This document shows positions 6,368-12,776 of a stretch of DNA of 12,776 bases, piece by piece. The notes beneath the pieces are model-generated. The model saw only the letters and a list, made by a program, of their open reading frames with translations, ran no database searches and was not told where the DNA came from. Source of the DNA: Tissierellia bacterium (GTDB lineage Bacteria > Bacillota > Clostridia > Tissierellales > Tepidimicrobiaceae); contig JAAZMG010000264.1 of NCBI GenBank assembly GCA_012798935.1, positions 1-12,776 on the forward strand. Direction: 5' to 3'. A program made the translations under genes and the position numbers. Numbering within the stretch: the first letter of the stretch is position 1; each line of letters opens with the position of its first letter.

Positions 6368-7712
6368 GATTTATATTTGGACTCTTTTTAAGAACCGATA
6401 TATACCAAATTACAAGTACAATTCCCTTAAATACGCTGCTTATACTTATACTCCACCATACACCGTTTAAACCTAAAAAAGTAGATGAAAGGATTAAAGA
6501 TGCTGGTATACGTAAACTATTAAACAATATTCCTATAAATGCTGGCGGAATACTCCTTCCTAGTCCATAAAATGCTCCTTGAGTCCCAATCTCAATAGTC
6601 ATAAAAAACTGAGATAGGCCTAAAATTCTAAGATAAGTTATGCCCATACTGAGGGCTTCCTTGTCATGAGGAATAAATAACTTAAAAATAGGCTTTGCTC
6701 CAAATATAAGTAAAACGGTAGCAAATATACCTATAGTACCTACAATTAATAATCCTTTACGATAACCTTCCTTTATCCTGTCCCATTTTCCAGCTCCATA
6801 ATTTTGACCAACAAAGGCAGATATAGCAGTAGAAAAACCTCCTGCAGTCATCCATGATATGGATTCTATTTGGGAACCAACATTTTGTACTGCTATAGGT
6901 GTAGAACCCCAATTGGCTATTATTCTAGCTATAACCATAGCAATGCTTGCAAATAATCCAGTTTGCAATGCTGCGGGCAAACCTAATTTAAATATCATCT
7001 TAATATAATCCTTATCTGGAACTTTAAAAATATTTAGATGTATAAATAAATTGGAATTTTTGCTTATTATTATAAATATAATTGTAACTATAAATTGAGC
7101 AATTATTGTAGCCAAAGCAGCACCCTTAATCCCCATTATTGGAAATGGACCAATCCCCATAATCATCAATGGATCAAGTATCATATTTATTATAAGCCCT
7201 ACCACATTAACTTTAAATGGAGTAGTACTATCTCCAGAACCATTATAAATCCCCGAAAAAACAGGATTTAAAAAATAAAAAACTAGCCCTAAAGAAATTA
7301 TTACTAAATAATCTATGGCCATCTGTATAACTTCTATATTACCTAAATTAAAAAAACCAATTATCTCATGCCTAAAAACTATAAGAATTAATGAATAGAT
7401 TAATGCAATAATAATATCAAGCTGTATGGTATTAGATACATACTTTTTGGCAGCCTCCATATCATCCTTACCAAAGGATTGAGCTACTCCTACCTCCGCT
7501 CCTATCTTTGATATCATGAATAATGCAGAACCAAGCCATGTGAAAAAACCAGCAGTTCCTGCAGCTGCAACTGCACCCGTACCTACTCTGCCTAACCATA
7601 TCATATCCATCATATTGTATGCCATTTGTACAAAAGAAGTAGCCATAATAGGTATGGCTAATTTGACTAAGGTTCCCGTTATGCTACCTTCTGTAAGTCG
7701 TCTATTCTCCAT
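6363..7712 (-). CDS. MATE family multidrug/metabolite efflux transporter
   Basis: Cytoplasmic-membrane antiporter of the MatE (DinF/NorM-like) family that exports organic cations or metabolites using a sodium or proton gradient. The 449-residue product is typical in length, with about 12 hydrophobic helices in two pseudo-repeats. Signature features include the N-terminal RLTEGSITGTLVKLAIPIM, the first-helix SFVQMAYNMMDMIWLGRVG, the GIYNGSGDSTTPF loop in the first half and the equivalent AFVGQNYGAGKWDRIKEG in the second half. The start is placed at the second in-frame ATG (7712) because it has GGAGG 9 nt upstream and matches the usual MENRxLTEGSI beginning; the ATG at 7739 has no RBS. It has its own promoter upstream, and a terminator isolates it from the DUF3160 gene. 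Its stop codon lies inside a palindrome. Substrate cannot be inferred from context. Confidence 0.95.
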   Translation of the reverse strand: MENRRLTEGSITGTLVKLAIPIMATSFVQMAYNMMDMIWLGRVGTGAVAAAGTAGFFTWLGSALFMISKIGAEVGVAQSFGKDDMEAAKKYVSNTIQLDIIIALIYSLILIVFRHEIIGFFNLGNIEVIQMAIDYLVIISLGLVFYFLNPVFSGIYNGSGDSTTPFKVNVVGLIINMILDPLMIMGIGPFPIMGIKGAALATIIAQFIVTIIFIIISKNSNLFIHLNIFKVPDKDYIKMIFKLGLPAALQTGLFASIAMVIARIIANWGSTPIAVQNVGSQIESISWMTAGGFSTAISAFVGQNYGAGKWDRIKEGYRKGLLIVGTIGIFATVLLIFGAKPIFKLFIPHDKEALSMGITYLRILGLSQFFMTIEIGTQGAFYGLGRSIPPAFIGILFNSLRIPASLILSSTFLGLNGVWWSISISSVFKGIVLVIWYISVLKKSPNINQ

Positions 7713-7721
7713 CGTACCTTG

Positions 7722-7726
7722 CCTCC
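7722..7726 (-). promoter_or_regulatory. ribosome binding site deciding the MATE start
   Basis: GGAGG on the minus strand, nine bases before ATG at 7712. The upstream in-frame ATG at 7739 is preceded only by AACAATTAATA, with no Shine-Dalgarno match, so the shorter protein is preferred. Confidence 0.75.
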
Positions 7727-7770
7727 ATCCTGTGTCCATTATTAATTGTTTCGTAGCTCTAAGTAGTCCT

Positions 7771-7799
7771 ATTCTATAACATAGTTAGGTATTGTTCAA
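7771..7799 (-). promoter_or_regulatory. promoter of the MATE gene
   Basis: TTGAAC (7794-7799) and TAGAAT (7771-7776) on the minus strand are separated by exactly 17 nt. They lie between the terminator of the preceding operon and the MATE RBS. Partial consensus matches only (4/6 and 5/6), but the position is right. Confidence 0.5.
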
Positions 7800-7810
7800 G
7801 AGGATTTAGC

Positions 7811-7854
7811 AAAAAATAAGACAGGGAAACATATCAACTGTCCTCTGCCTTATT
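7811..7854 (-). terminator. intrinsic terminator of the FG-GAP/DUF3160 operon
   Basis: On the minus strand AATAAGGCAGAGGA pairs with TCCCTGTCTTATT (about 13 of 14 positions, including G-U pairs) around a loop of roughly 12 nt, and the stem runs straight into TTTTTT. It begins 13 nt after the DUF3160 stop codon, a standard rho-independent terminator. Confidence 0.85.
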
Positions 7855-7867
7855 TGTGTTATTTAGT

Positions 7868-9994
7868 CTAATATCCTTCAGGAAAAGGTATCTCTCCTTT
7901 TCCACTTCTTATAAAAGAATTCGTCCATTCTGGCATATCTGGCTCTCTGTTCTCCTTTATCATCTTTTGCCATCTTTCATCTGTCAGTCTTTCATTGAAT
8001 ATGAACTCATAATAGCTAAATACTGCTCCCCTGGTTAAATATAATTTATCCTTTATTGGCACTACTGCATATATTTCAAATGCAGGACCAACCCCTGCTT
8101 CCATATATCCACCTGGACTATAATTATTTGGTGCAATAGTATGAAAATCTGCTATAACAGCCATATTTTTATCGGTCTCTGAAGTTATTTCAAACCAACG
8201 CAATCCCTCACCTGCAAAAGAACTAGTTAAAAACTCTAATGTACCCCCATATATTCCTATACGTTCATATTCTTCCTCTGTTAACTCTTCATTATTAAGC
8301 TCTTTTACTGAACAGTTAATTAAAAAACTAAGCAACTCTTCAAACTGTTCCATTTTAGCATCTATATTTTCTATAAGCAAATCTCTCTCTTTTAAATTCT
8401 TCCTTGAAAATTTAGTTAGCCATAATAATTTTTCATATACTTCAACATTTGGTTCTACATATCCTACTACAAAACTATATCCATCGCCACATTCTGCACC
8501 AGATTGCTTTCCATATAAAATAGTATCGTGTTTTAATTCTGACCAACTTCCTAACGCAGTATTTAAATTCTTATCCATCCAAGCTTCATTAGTCATAAAT
8601 GAAGGATAGCCTTTCCCATAAGGCTCTAATAATCCCTTCAAAGTCCATAACCAACCCTGATACATATTAGACTTCCATTCTTTATCCTCCAGTTTTCCAA
8701 ACTTATCTCTTAATTTTTTGAATATCTTGGGATAATCTTTCCAATCTTGATTTTCTTCCTTATCCATCTGAATTTTCTCTGCTCTATCACTACCCAAGAC
8801 TCCCATTACATCTAATCCAGAAGGTATGGGTCTAATAATAGGCTCTACTAGTTCCTGAATAATTTCAGCATCTAATACATATCTTTGTCCCATAAACCTA
8901 AACTGTTTTCCTGCTGGAGTAGTTACAGCGGTATATTTTGGACTTATCTTAGGTTCTGGCAACCCTTCGGATTCATTGTAAAATTCATCTAATTTCTTAT
9001 CATTATTTAATTTATCTAAATCGGGCTCTTTCCCATATATACTAAACAATAAATCTCCGTATTGATATAGGTTTAAATCATCAGAATTACCGACAAAAAA
9101 GTTAGTTGGTTCATATATTTGTTCCCATTTATCATAGCTATCTTTATCAGAATATATACTATAAGTAATCAATAAGGCCTGAAGGGTTTGTTCTACATTT
9201 CTTTCTTTTTTTTCTTCATCTGTATATAGAGGGAATGGAGCTTGCCCATACCACATCATAGCTTTAAAATATCTTTCAAAATCCTTTGATCTAGTATAAT
9301 GTCCTCTTGGTATATATTGACTATAATCCAATTCATAAGGAAATAAACTAGACTTTTCAAATCCTGTATGAGCTTTTATCTTTTCAAATTCATCTAAAGC
9401 CATATCTTTTGCTTCTTTAGGCACATCTGCTGGAATATCCTTTTCCAAACAAAGTTTAGCAACAGAGAAGAACGTAATATTTTTAAGCTGAATATTTTTA
9501 ATTTCTTCATTTTCTATGTTATTATGAATTGAAATAGAGTTGTTTAACATTTTATCTGTAAGTTCTTCTAATAAGCCTAATAGTTTTTGATCTTCTAATG
9601 TCCTTAAAGTATAATCGTAGAATATATGGTAAACTTGTAAGACAGAATCTGTAGTAATAAATGATGGAATATCTTTATATTCATTGTCTTCGTAAATATA
9701 AAATAATTGTTCTTCTTTTATAGGATTGACTACAAAATTATTTTTTATTAGCAATTCTTTTTGTTCTTCTGAAAACTCTCCAAATTGTTCTAAGTTTTCA
9801 ATATTTGATAGATCAGTTTTTACTTTATAAGGTCTCACCTTTGGAGTATATTTAACCGGCTCGTAAGGGACCTCAATATTTGTTTTTTCAAATTTCTCTA
9901 CAGCTACTACCTCTTTATTATTACATCCGGTTGTCAAAGTAGCCAATATTAACACTAAAGAAATAACTGCAAATATAAAACTATTCTTTTTCAC
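7868..9994 (-). CDS. DUF3160 family surface lipoprotein
   Basis: A 708-residue exported protein. The N-terminus is a lipoprotein signal: KK, a hydrophobic run, then TLTTGC with C24 as the probable lipidated residue. The lipobox is slightly unusual, having T instead of L at -3. The mature region matches the DUF3160 (PF11369) pattern as I know it, with segments such as IPSFITTDSVLQVYHIFYDY (about 111-130), FRFMGQRYVLD, PSGLDVMGVLGSDRA, a GWLWTLKGLLEP block and a C-terminal SYEFI-type region with VIADFHTIAPNN. The biochemical role of this family is unknown; it is large, mostly helical and outside the membrane. It starts at GTG, supported by AAAGGGTG 8 nt upstream, and overlaps the FG-GAP gene by the 4-nt GTGA, so translation is coupled and the two products probably act together at the cell surface. 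A terminator follows. Confidence 0.85.
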   Translation of the reverse strand: MKKNSFIFAVISLVLILATLTTGCNNKEVVAVEKFEKTNIEVPYEPVKYTPKVRPYKVKTDLSNIENLEQFGEFSEEQKELLIKNNFVVNPIKEEQLFYIYEDNEYKDIPSFITTDSVLQVYHIFYDYTLRTLEDQKLLGLLEELTDKMLNNSISIHNNIENEEIKNIQLKNITFFSVAKLCLEKDIPADVPKEAKDMALDEFEKIKAHTGFEKSSLFPYELDYSQYIPRGHYTRSKDFERYFKAMMWYGQAPFPLYTDEEKKERNVEQTLQALLITYSIYSDKDSYDKWEQIYEPTNFFVGNSDDLNLYQYGDLLFSIYGKEPDLDKLNNDKKLDEFYNESEGLPEPKISPKYTAVTTPAGKQFRFMGQRYVLDAEIIQELVEPIIRPIPSGLDVMGVLGSDRAEKIQMDKEENQDWKDYPKIFKKLRDKFGKLEDKEWKSNMYQGWLWTLKGLLEPYGKGYPSFMTNEAWMDKNLNTALGSWSELKHDTILYGKQSGAECGDGYSFVVGYVEPNVEVYEKLLWLTKFSRKNLKERDLLIENIDAKMEQFEELLSFLINCSVKELNNEELTEEEYERIGIYGGTLEFLTSSFAGEGLRWFEITSETDKNMAVIADFHTIAPNNYSPGGYMEAGVGPAFEIYAVVPIKDKLYLTRGAVFSYYEFIFNERLTDERWQKMIKENREPDMPEWTNSFIRSGKGEIPFPEGY

Positions 9995-10797
9995 TTAATA
10001 TTCACCCTTTCTATTTTTAAAGTATTATCTTTCATCTTTACTTCTCCCATATAAACGCCTTCTTCTCCTTCAATTTTTACATATACTAAACCATCTTCTA
10101 TCCTTAAATCCTTTATATCTTTAAAGCTATCACTCTCTAAAAATCCTTCAAATCCAAAGCCTTCCCACTTATAAGTATTTACTACCTTTTCTCCATTTTC
10201 AAGTATTTCAATAGATATTATTTCATCTATTCCATCTTTATCTATATCATAAAAATTGTAGTCTGTGAAAGGTTTAGATAATCTTGAACCTCTCCATTTT
10301 GGCTGTAATTTATTATTTTCATAGGAATATATAAATGGTCTTTTGGCTATTATCTTATGAAATGGTGTTTTCTTATATACCCCTATGGATACTTCATATT
10401 TTCCATCCCCATCAATATCTCCTAAAACTACTTTCCATGGCTTTAACCTTGAAAAATCTTCCCTATATATTTCTTTTATTCCCTCATTTAATGAAAAAAT
10501 AGTTAACTCACCACCGTACTTTTTAAATTTCTTTTTTGTTAATAAAACCAACTCATCTAAATGGTCTCCATCTATATCTCCTATAGAATAATCTTGGATA
10601 CTACCTTTTACTTTATGGGAAGCGATTTTTTGTTTTTTACTATTATGAATAATTACTTTCTTTTTATGTATTTTTATATAATAATTTTCATTGTAAAATT
10701 CTATTCTTACTGTTTTTTTATTTATATTGAATATAAAAAAGAGAACCATAAGGAAAAATAATATAATCCATATCAAATTTTTTCTAAAATATTTCAT
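9991..10797 (-). CDS. membrane-anchored FG-GAP/VCBS repeat protein
   Basis: A 268-residue protein with a basic N-terminus and a single hydrophobic segment (about residues 9-24) acting as signal anchor, so the remainder lies outside the membrane. Three calcium-binding-type loops of the FG-GAP/integrin-alpha or VCBS class are visible: GDIDGDHLDELVLL (aspartates 74, 76, 78, 81), GDIDGDGKYEVSIG (127, 129, 131, with E135) and YDIDKDGIDEIISI (184, 186, 188, 191). These usually form blades of a small beta-propeller. A full propeller needs more blades than the three loops seen, so it may be incomplete or have degenerate blades. No enzymatic residue is evident; ligand or protein binding is likely. It is first in an operon with its own promoter, and its stop codon overlaps the GTG start of the DUF3160 lipoprotein gene, which suggests a partner role. 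Confidence 0.8.
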   Translation of the reverse strand: MKYFRKNLIWIILFFLMVLFFIFNINKKTVRIEFYNENYYIKIHKKKVIIHNSKKQKIASHKVKGSIQDYSIGDIDGDHLDELVLLTKKKFKKYGGELTIFSLNEGIKEIYREDFSRLKPWKVVLGDIDGDGKYEVSIGVYKKTPFHKIIAKRPFIYSYENNKLQPKWRGSRLSKPFTDYNFYDIDKDGIDEIISIEILENGEKVVNTYKWEGFGFEGFLESDSFKDIKDLRIEDGLVYVKIEGEEGVYMGEVKMKDNTLKIERVNIK

Positions 10798-10829
10798 ATC
10801 CCTTTACCTCTCTTTAGAAATCCAAGTTA

Positions 10830-10858
10830 TGTATATATTGTAATATATATACTGTAAA
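10830..10858 (-). promoter_or_regulatory. promoter of the FG-GAP/DUF3160 operon
   Basis: TTTACA (10853-10858) and TATACA (10830-10835) on the minus strand have a 17-nt spacer, about 33 nt upstream of the FG-GAP start. The local AT repeats allow alternative registers (e.g. TTGTAA with TATATT). An 8-bp inverted repeat fills the spacer. Confidence 0.45.
10831..10852. repeat. inverted repeat over the FG-GAP operon promoter
   Basis: On the minus strand GTATATAT - ATTACA - ATATATAC: eight-base arms with a six-base spacer, lying between the putative -35 and -10 elements and overlapping the latter. It could be an operator, but alternating TA runs make short inverted repeats likely by chance. Confidence 0.5.
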
Positions 10859-10896
10859 ACTTTGTTACAAAATAATGACAATTTCAAAACTGAATA

Positions 10897-10930
10897 GAAT
10901 AAGACAAGGTACCATCTCCTTGTCTTATTC
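10897..10930 (-). terminator. hairpin at the 3' end of the MBOAT-DHHW operon
   Basis: A perfect 13-bp stem, GAATAAGACAAGG with CCTTGTCTTATTC, and an eight-base loop. The upstream arm contains the DHHW gene's TAA stop (10925-10927). On the minus strand it is followed by TATTCAGTTTTG, only moderately U-rich, and preceded by TTTTTT. It is probably a weak terminator or a 3'-end stabilising hairpin. Confidence 0.6.
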
Positions 10931-12034
10931 AAAAAATGTCTTTACATTGTATATTATGAGTATATTATCTATACTCTTATCTTTCATTAAAGTTGTTAAA
11001 TCTTCATCATAATATCTAGGATCTACTACATAGATTTCGCTGAAATGTCCTGTTAAAAAAGGAATAAAGCTATTAGCATAGGAATCTTTAATTATTAACA
11101 GTTTTTCTTTATTATCAATATTTGTACTTATTTTTATTAACGGGTAATTTCCACCTAAAAAAACGGTATATTTATCCTTTTCATTAAGGCTATCCATATT
11201 ATAAATAGAATTAGAATCTTTCCTTTCATCTACATATTCTACCTTAATACCTTCATCTTGTTTTGGTATATATAATTCAATACTATCTGGGGTTAATTTT
11301 CTAAATCCACTCTTTGAATACAGTGAACCATAGAAATCATCTGTAACCTTTTCAATATTAAAATAATCTTCCTTATGAGGACCTTCTCCTATATATTCCA
11401 TAAACCTTTCATAGGCTAAATAGGCTCCCCTAGTAGTCCAGTGGTGATCTGTTTTATAGTAAATATATTCATCTTTATGAGAATACAAAGCATCATATAT
11501 ATCTACAAACTTTATATCATTATCAATAGAACTCTTTACTCTATCTATATAAATAAGCTCATCAGCATTGGGAGCATAGGGTGGTAATTTATCTTCTAAA
11601 ATTTTCATTGAATTAGGCGCTAATATAAAATATTTATTTGCATTTAGCATATTAGAAACCAAGGAGTTTATATCATCAACTTTAGATTTAAAAATCTTTT
11701 CACTAGGCTTTTTAAACTTTTCCATTAAATATCCATCTTTCCCTAGATATACTCCATTATTTTCTTTTTTACCTAAAGCTTTCTCACCATTAGATTTAAC
11801 TCCTATCCAAAAATCCCTTAAGGGAAATTGATCCGACACATATTTTTCATAGTTTGCAGTAAACCTTCCATCCATTAACTGAGATGTGGAAAGCTTAGGG
11901 GCTTGTTCTAATCTTCTGTTTTCAGCCTCTGAGAACACCTTATCAGCAGTTATCTTATTAATTATTATCATAGAACCAATATATATTAATAACAATATAC
12001 TTAAAATCGGCTTGTATGAATCTTGTTTTTTCAA
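10925..12034 (-). CDS. DHHW family protein, AlgJ/AlgX-like SGNH fold
   Basis: A 369-residue envelope protein: one N-terminal membrane anchor (about residues 10-26) followed by an extracytoplasmic SGNH-like domain. The naming motif TDHHWT has D196, H197, H198 and W199; a candidate catalytic serine is S318 in LLIIKDSYANS. The segment before these (FPLRDFWIGVKSNGEKALGKK and NNGVYLGKDGYLME, about residues 70-104) is also typical of DHHW proteins. In alginate systems the related AlgJ and AlgX act in O-acetylation with the MBOAT protein AlgI, and this gene lies 26 nt downstream of an MBOAT gene, so it probably accepts or transfers acyl groups to a surface polysaccharide or wall polymer. It starts at TTG with AGGGGG 6 nt upstream. 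Its stop codon lies inside a terminator-like hairpin. The polymer is unknown. Confidence 0.9.
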   Translation of the reverse strand: MKKQDSYKPILSILLLIYIGSMIIINKITADKVFSEAENRRLEQAPKLSTSQLMDGRFTANYEKYVSDQFPLRDFWIGVKSNGEKALGKKENNGVYLGKDGYLMEKFKKPSEKIFKSKVDDINSLVSNMLNANKYFILAPNSMKILEDKLPPYAPNADELIYIDRVKSSIDNDIKFVDIYDALYSHKDEYIYYKTDHHWTTRGAYLAYERFMEYIGEGPHKEDYFNIEKVTDDFYGSLYSKSGFRKLTPDSIELYIPKQDEGIKVEYVDERKDSNSIYNMDSLNEKDKYTVFLGGNYPLIKISTNIDNKEKLLIIKDSYANSFIPFLTGHFSEIYVVDPRYYDEDLTTLMKDKSIDNILIIYNVKTFFE

Positions 12035-12040
12035 AACAAT

Positions 12041-12046
12041 CCCCCT
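12041..12046 (-). promoter_or_regulatory. ribosome binding site fixing the TTG start of the DHHW gene
   Basis: AGGGGG on the minus strand, six bases before TTG (12034-12032), in the 26-nt gap after the MBOAT gene. It supports a non-ATG start giving MKKQDSYK. Confidence 0.75.
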
Positions 12047-12060
12047 ATCGTATAATATGT

Positions 12061-12776
12061 TTAGAATCTAAAATATAAAAAAGGATTATAGCTTTCATTT
12101 ACTAAATAAGCAGTACATAGAAATATTAAAAACATATATACTGTTGGAATAACTATAGCTTCTCCTCTATTCATCCTGTCTTTTAGTTTTATGAATACTT
12201 TTTTAGGAATTGGAGTGCTACATATTATAAGCATTATAAAAAGTAAAGCATTGGTATATAAATAATAAATAGAAGTACCATCTATAAAAGGTCTACCTCC
12301 AAATCCAAACATAGTTCTAATATAGTCCATTCCTAAACTTATGCTTTCAAATTCAAAAAATACCCAACCTACTAGGATTATTAAAAGGGTATATATATGT
12401 TTAATAAATTTAGGTTTGTTTTCAAGCCATTTTAATAGAAATATTTTCTCTATAATCAAAAATACTCCATAATACAGTCCCCACAAAATAAAATTCCAAT
12501 TAGCGCCATGCCATAGTCCTGTTAAAAGCCACACTATAATCAGATTTCTATATTGTTTTAAACTTCCTTCTCTATTCCCACCAAGAGGTATATATACATA
12601 TTCTCTAAACCAAGTTCCCAATGAAATATGCCATCTCCTCCAAAACTCAGTTACACTTTCTGATATGTAGGGGTAATCAAAGTTTTTCATAAAATTGAAA
12701 CCAAACATCTTGCCTAAACCCAAGGCCATATCCGAATATCCACTAAAATCAAAATATATTTGGAAAGTAAATGCCA
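12061..12776 (-). CDS. MBOAT family O-acyltransferase, AlgI/DltB-like (5' part cut by window edge)
   Basis: Polytopic membrane enzyme that moves acyl groups (usually acetyl) from the cytoplasm onto a polymer outside the membrane. The 237 visible residues are the C-terminal half. The reading frame is open to the right edge and begins AFTFQIYFDFSGYSD, a classic internal MBOAT motif, so the ATG at 12729 is internal and the real start lies outside the window. Next come SVTEFWRRWHISLGTWFREY with the first conserved histidine (visible residue 49), YIPLGGNREG, and TGLWHGANWNF with the catalytic histidine (visible residue 89), then about three more helices. Bacterial relatives of about 470 residues include AlgI, PatA and DltB. 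The DHHW gene downstream makes a polysaccharide or peptidoglycan O-acetylation pair more likely than teichoic acid D-alanylation, since no dlt genes are visible. Confidence 0.95.
   Translation of the reverse strand, partial: AFTFQIYFDFSGYSDMALGLGKMFGFNFMKNFDYPYISESVTEFWRRWHISLGTWFREYVYIPLGGNREGSLKQYRNLIIVWLLTGLWHGANWNFILWGLYYGVFLIIEKIFLLKWLENKPKFIKHIYTLLIILVGWVFFEFESISLGMDYIRTMFGFGGRPFIDGTSIYYLYTNALLFIMLIICSTPIPKKVFIKLKDRMNRGEAIVIPTVYMFLIFLCTAYLVNESYNPFLYFRF

Noticed and set aside
7713..7739. N-terminal extension of the MATE protein by nine residues
   Set aside because: No ribosome binding site precedes the ATG at 7739, while GGAGG is well placed for the ATG at 7712, which also fits the family N-terminus.
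12061..12729. MBOAT gene as a complete 222-residue protein starting at 12729
   Set aside because: The frame continues upstream to the window edge with a conserved MBOAT motif, so that ATG is internal and the gene is truncated by the window.

Overview
The window is AT-rich, tightly packed DNA with strong AGGAGG-type ribosome binding sites, frequent TTG/GTG starts and a TPP-riboswitch thiamine transport operon. It fits a low-GC Firmicute, most likely a member of the Clostridia (Clostridiales or Tissierellales type). No 16S or species marker is present, so nothing finer can be said. There are no tRNAs, rRNAs, insertion sequences, CRISPR arrays or phage genes. It reads as ordinary chromosome, largely made of envelope and transport genes.

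Layout, left to right. (1) 1-1127, minus strand: a promoter, a TPP riboswitch and a strong intrinsic terminator precede a small thiamine-binding protein (MTH1187/YkoF-like) and an overlapping ABC permease that runs off the left edge. Together they form a ThiXYZ-like thiamine or thiamine-precursor importer. (2) 1140-3194, minus strand: three membrane proteins, one YhhN/TMEM86-like (lysoplasmalogenase family) and two unrecognised, probably co-transcribed. (3) 3265-6311, plus strand: a two-gene operon with an 8-base overlap, encoding a HyuA-type hydantoinase/oxoprolinase ATPase without a HyuB partner and a histone-deacetylase-fold metallohydrolase with an added four-cysteine tail. (4) 6323-6367: a 45-base near-perfect palindrome between convergent genes. 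(5) 6363-7712, minus strand: a MATE efflux transporter with its own promoter. (6) 7811-10858, minus strand: a promoter, a membrane-anchored FG-GAP/VCBS repeat protein, a translationally coupled DUF3160 lipoprotein and a terminator. (7) 10897-12776, minus strand: a DHHW-family SGNH-like protein and an MBOAT O-acyltransferase cut by the right edge, i.e. an AlgI/AlgJ-like machine for O-acylating a surface polymer.

How they work together: units 6 and 7 are both outward-facing and lie in tandem, but a hairpin and a promoter separate them. The HyuA-HDAC pair is the most interesting unit. Its two enzymes both belong to families acting on amide or amide-like substrates, and translational coupling suggests a shared pathway, but the substrate cannot be read from the sequence. 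Stretches without a gene are all shorter than 300 bases: 844-1139 holds the riboswitch control region, 3195-3334 two divergent promoters, 7713-7867 a MATE promoter and a terminator, and 10798-10924 a promoter and a hairpin.
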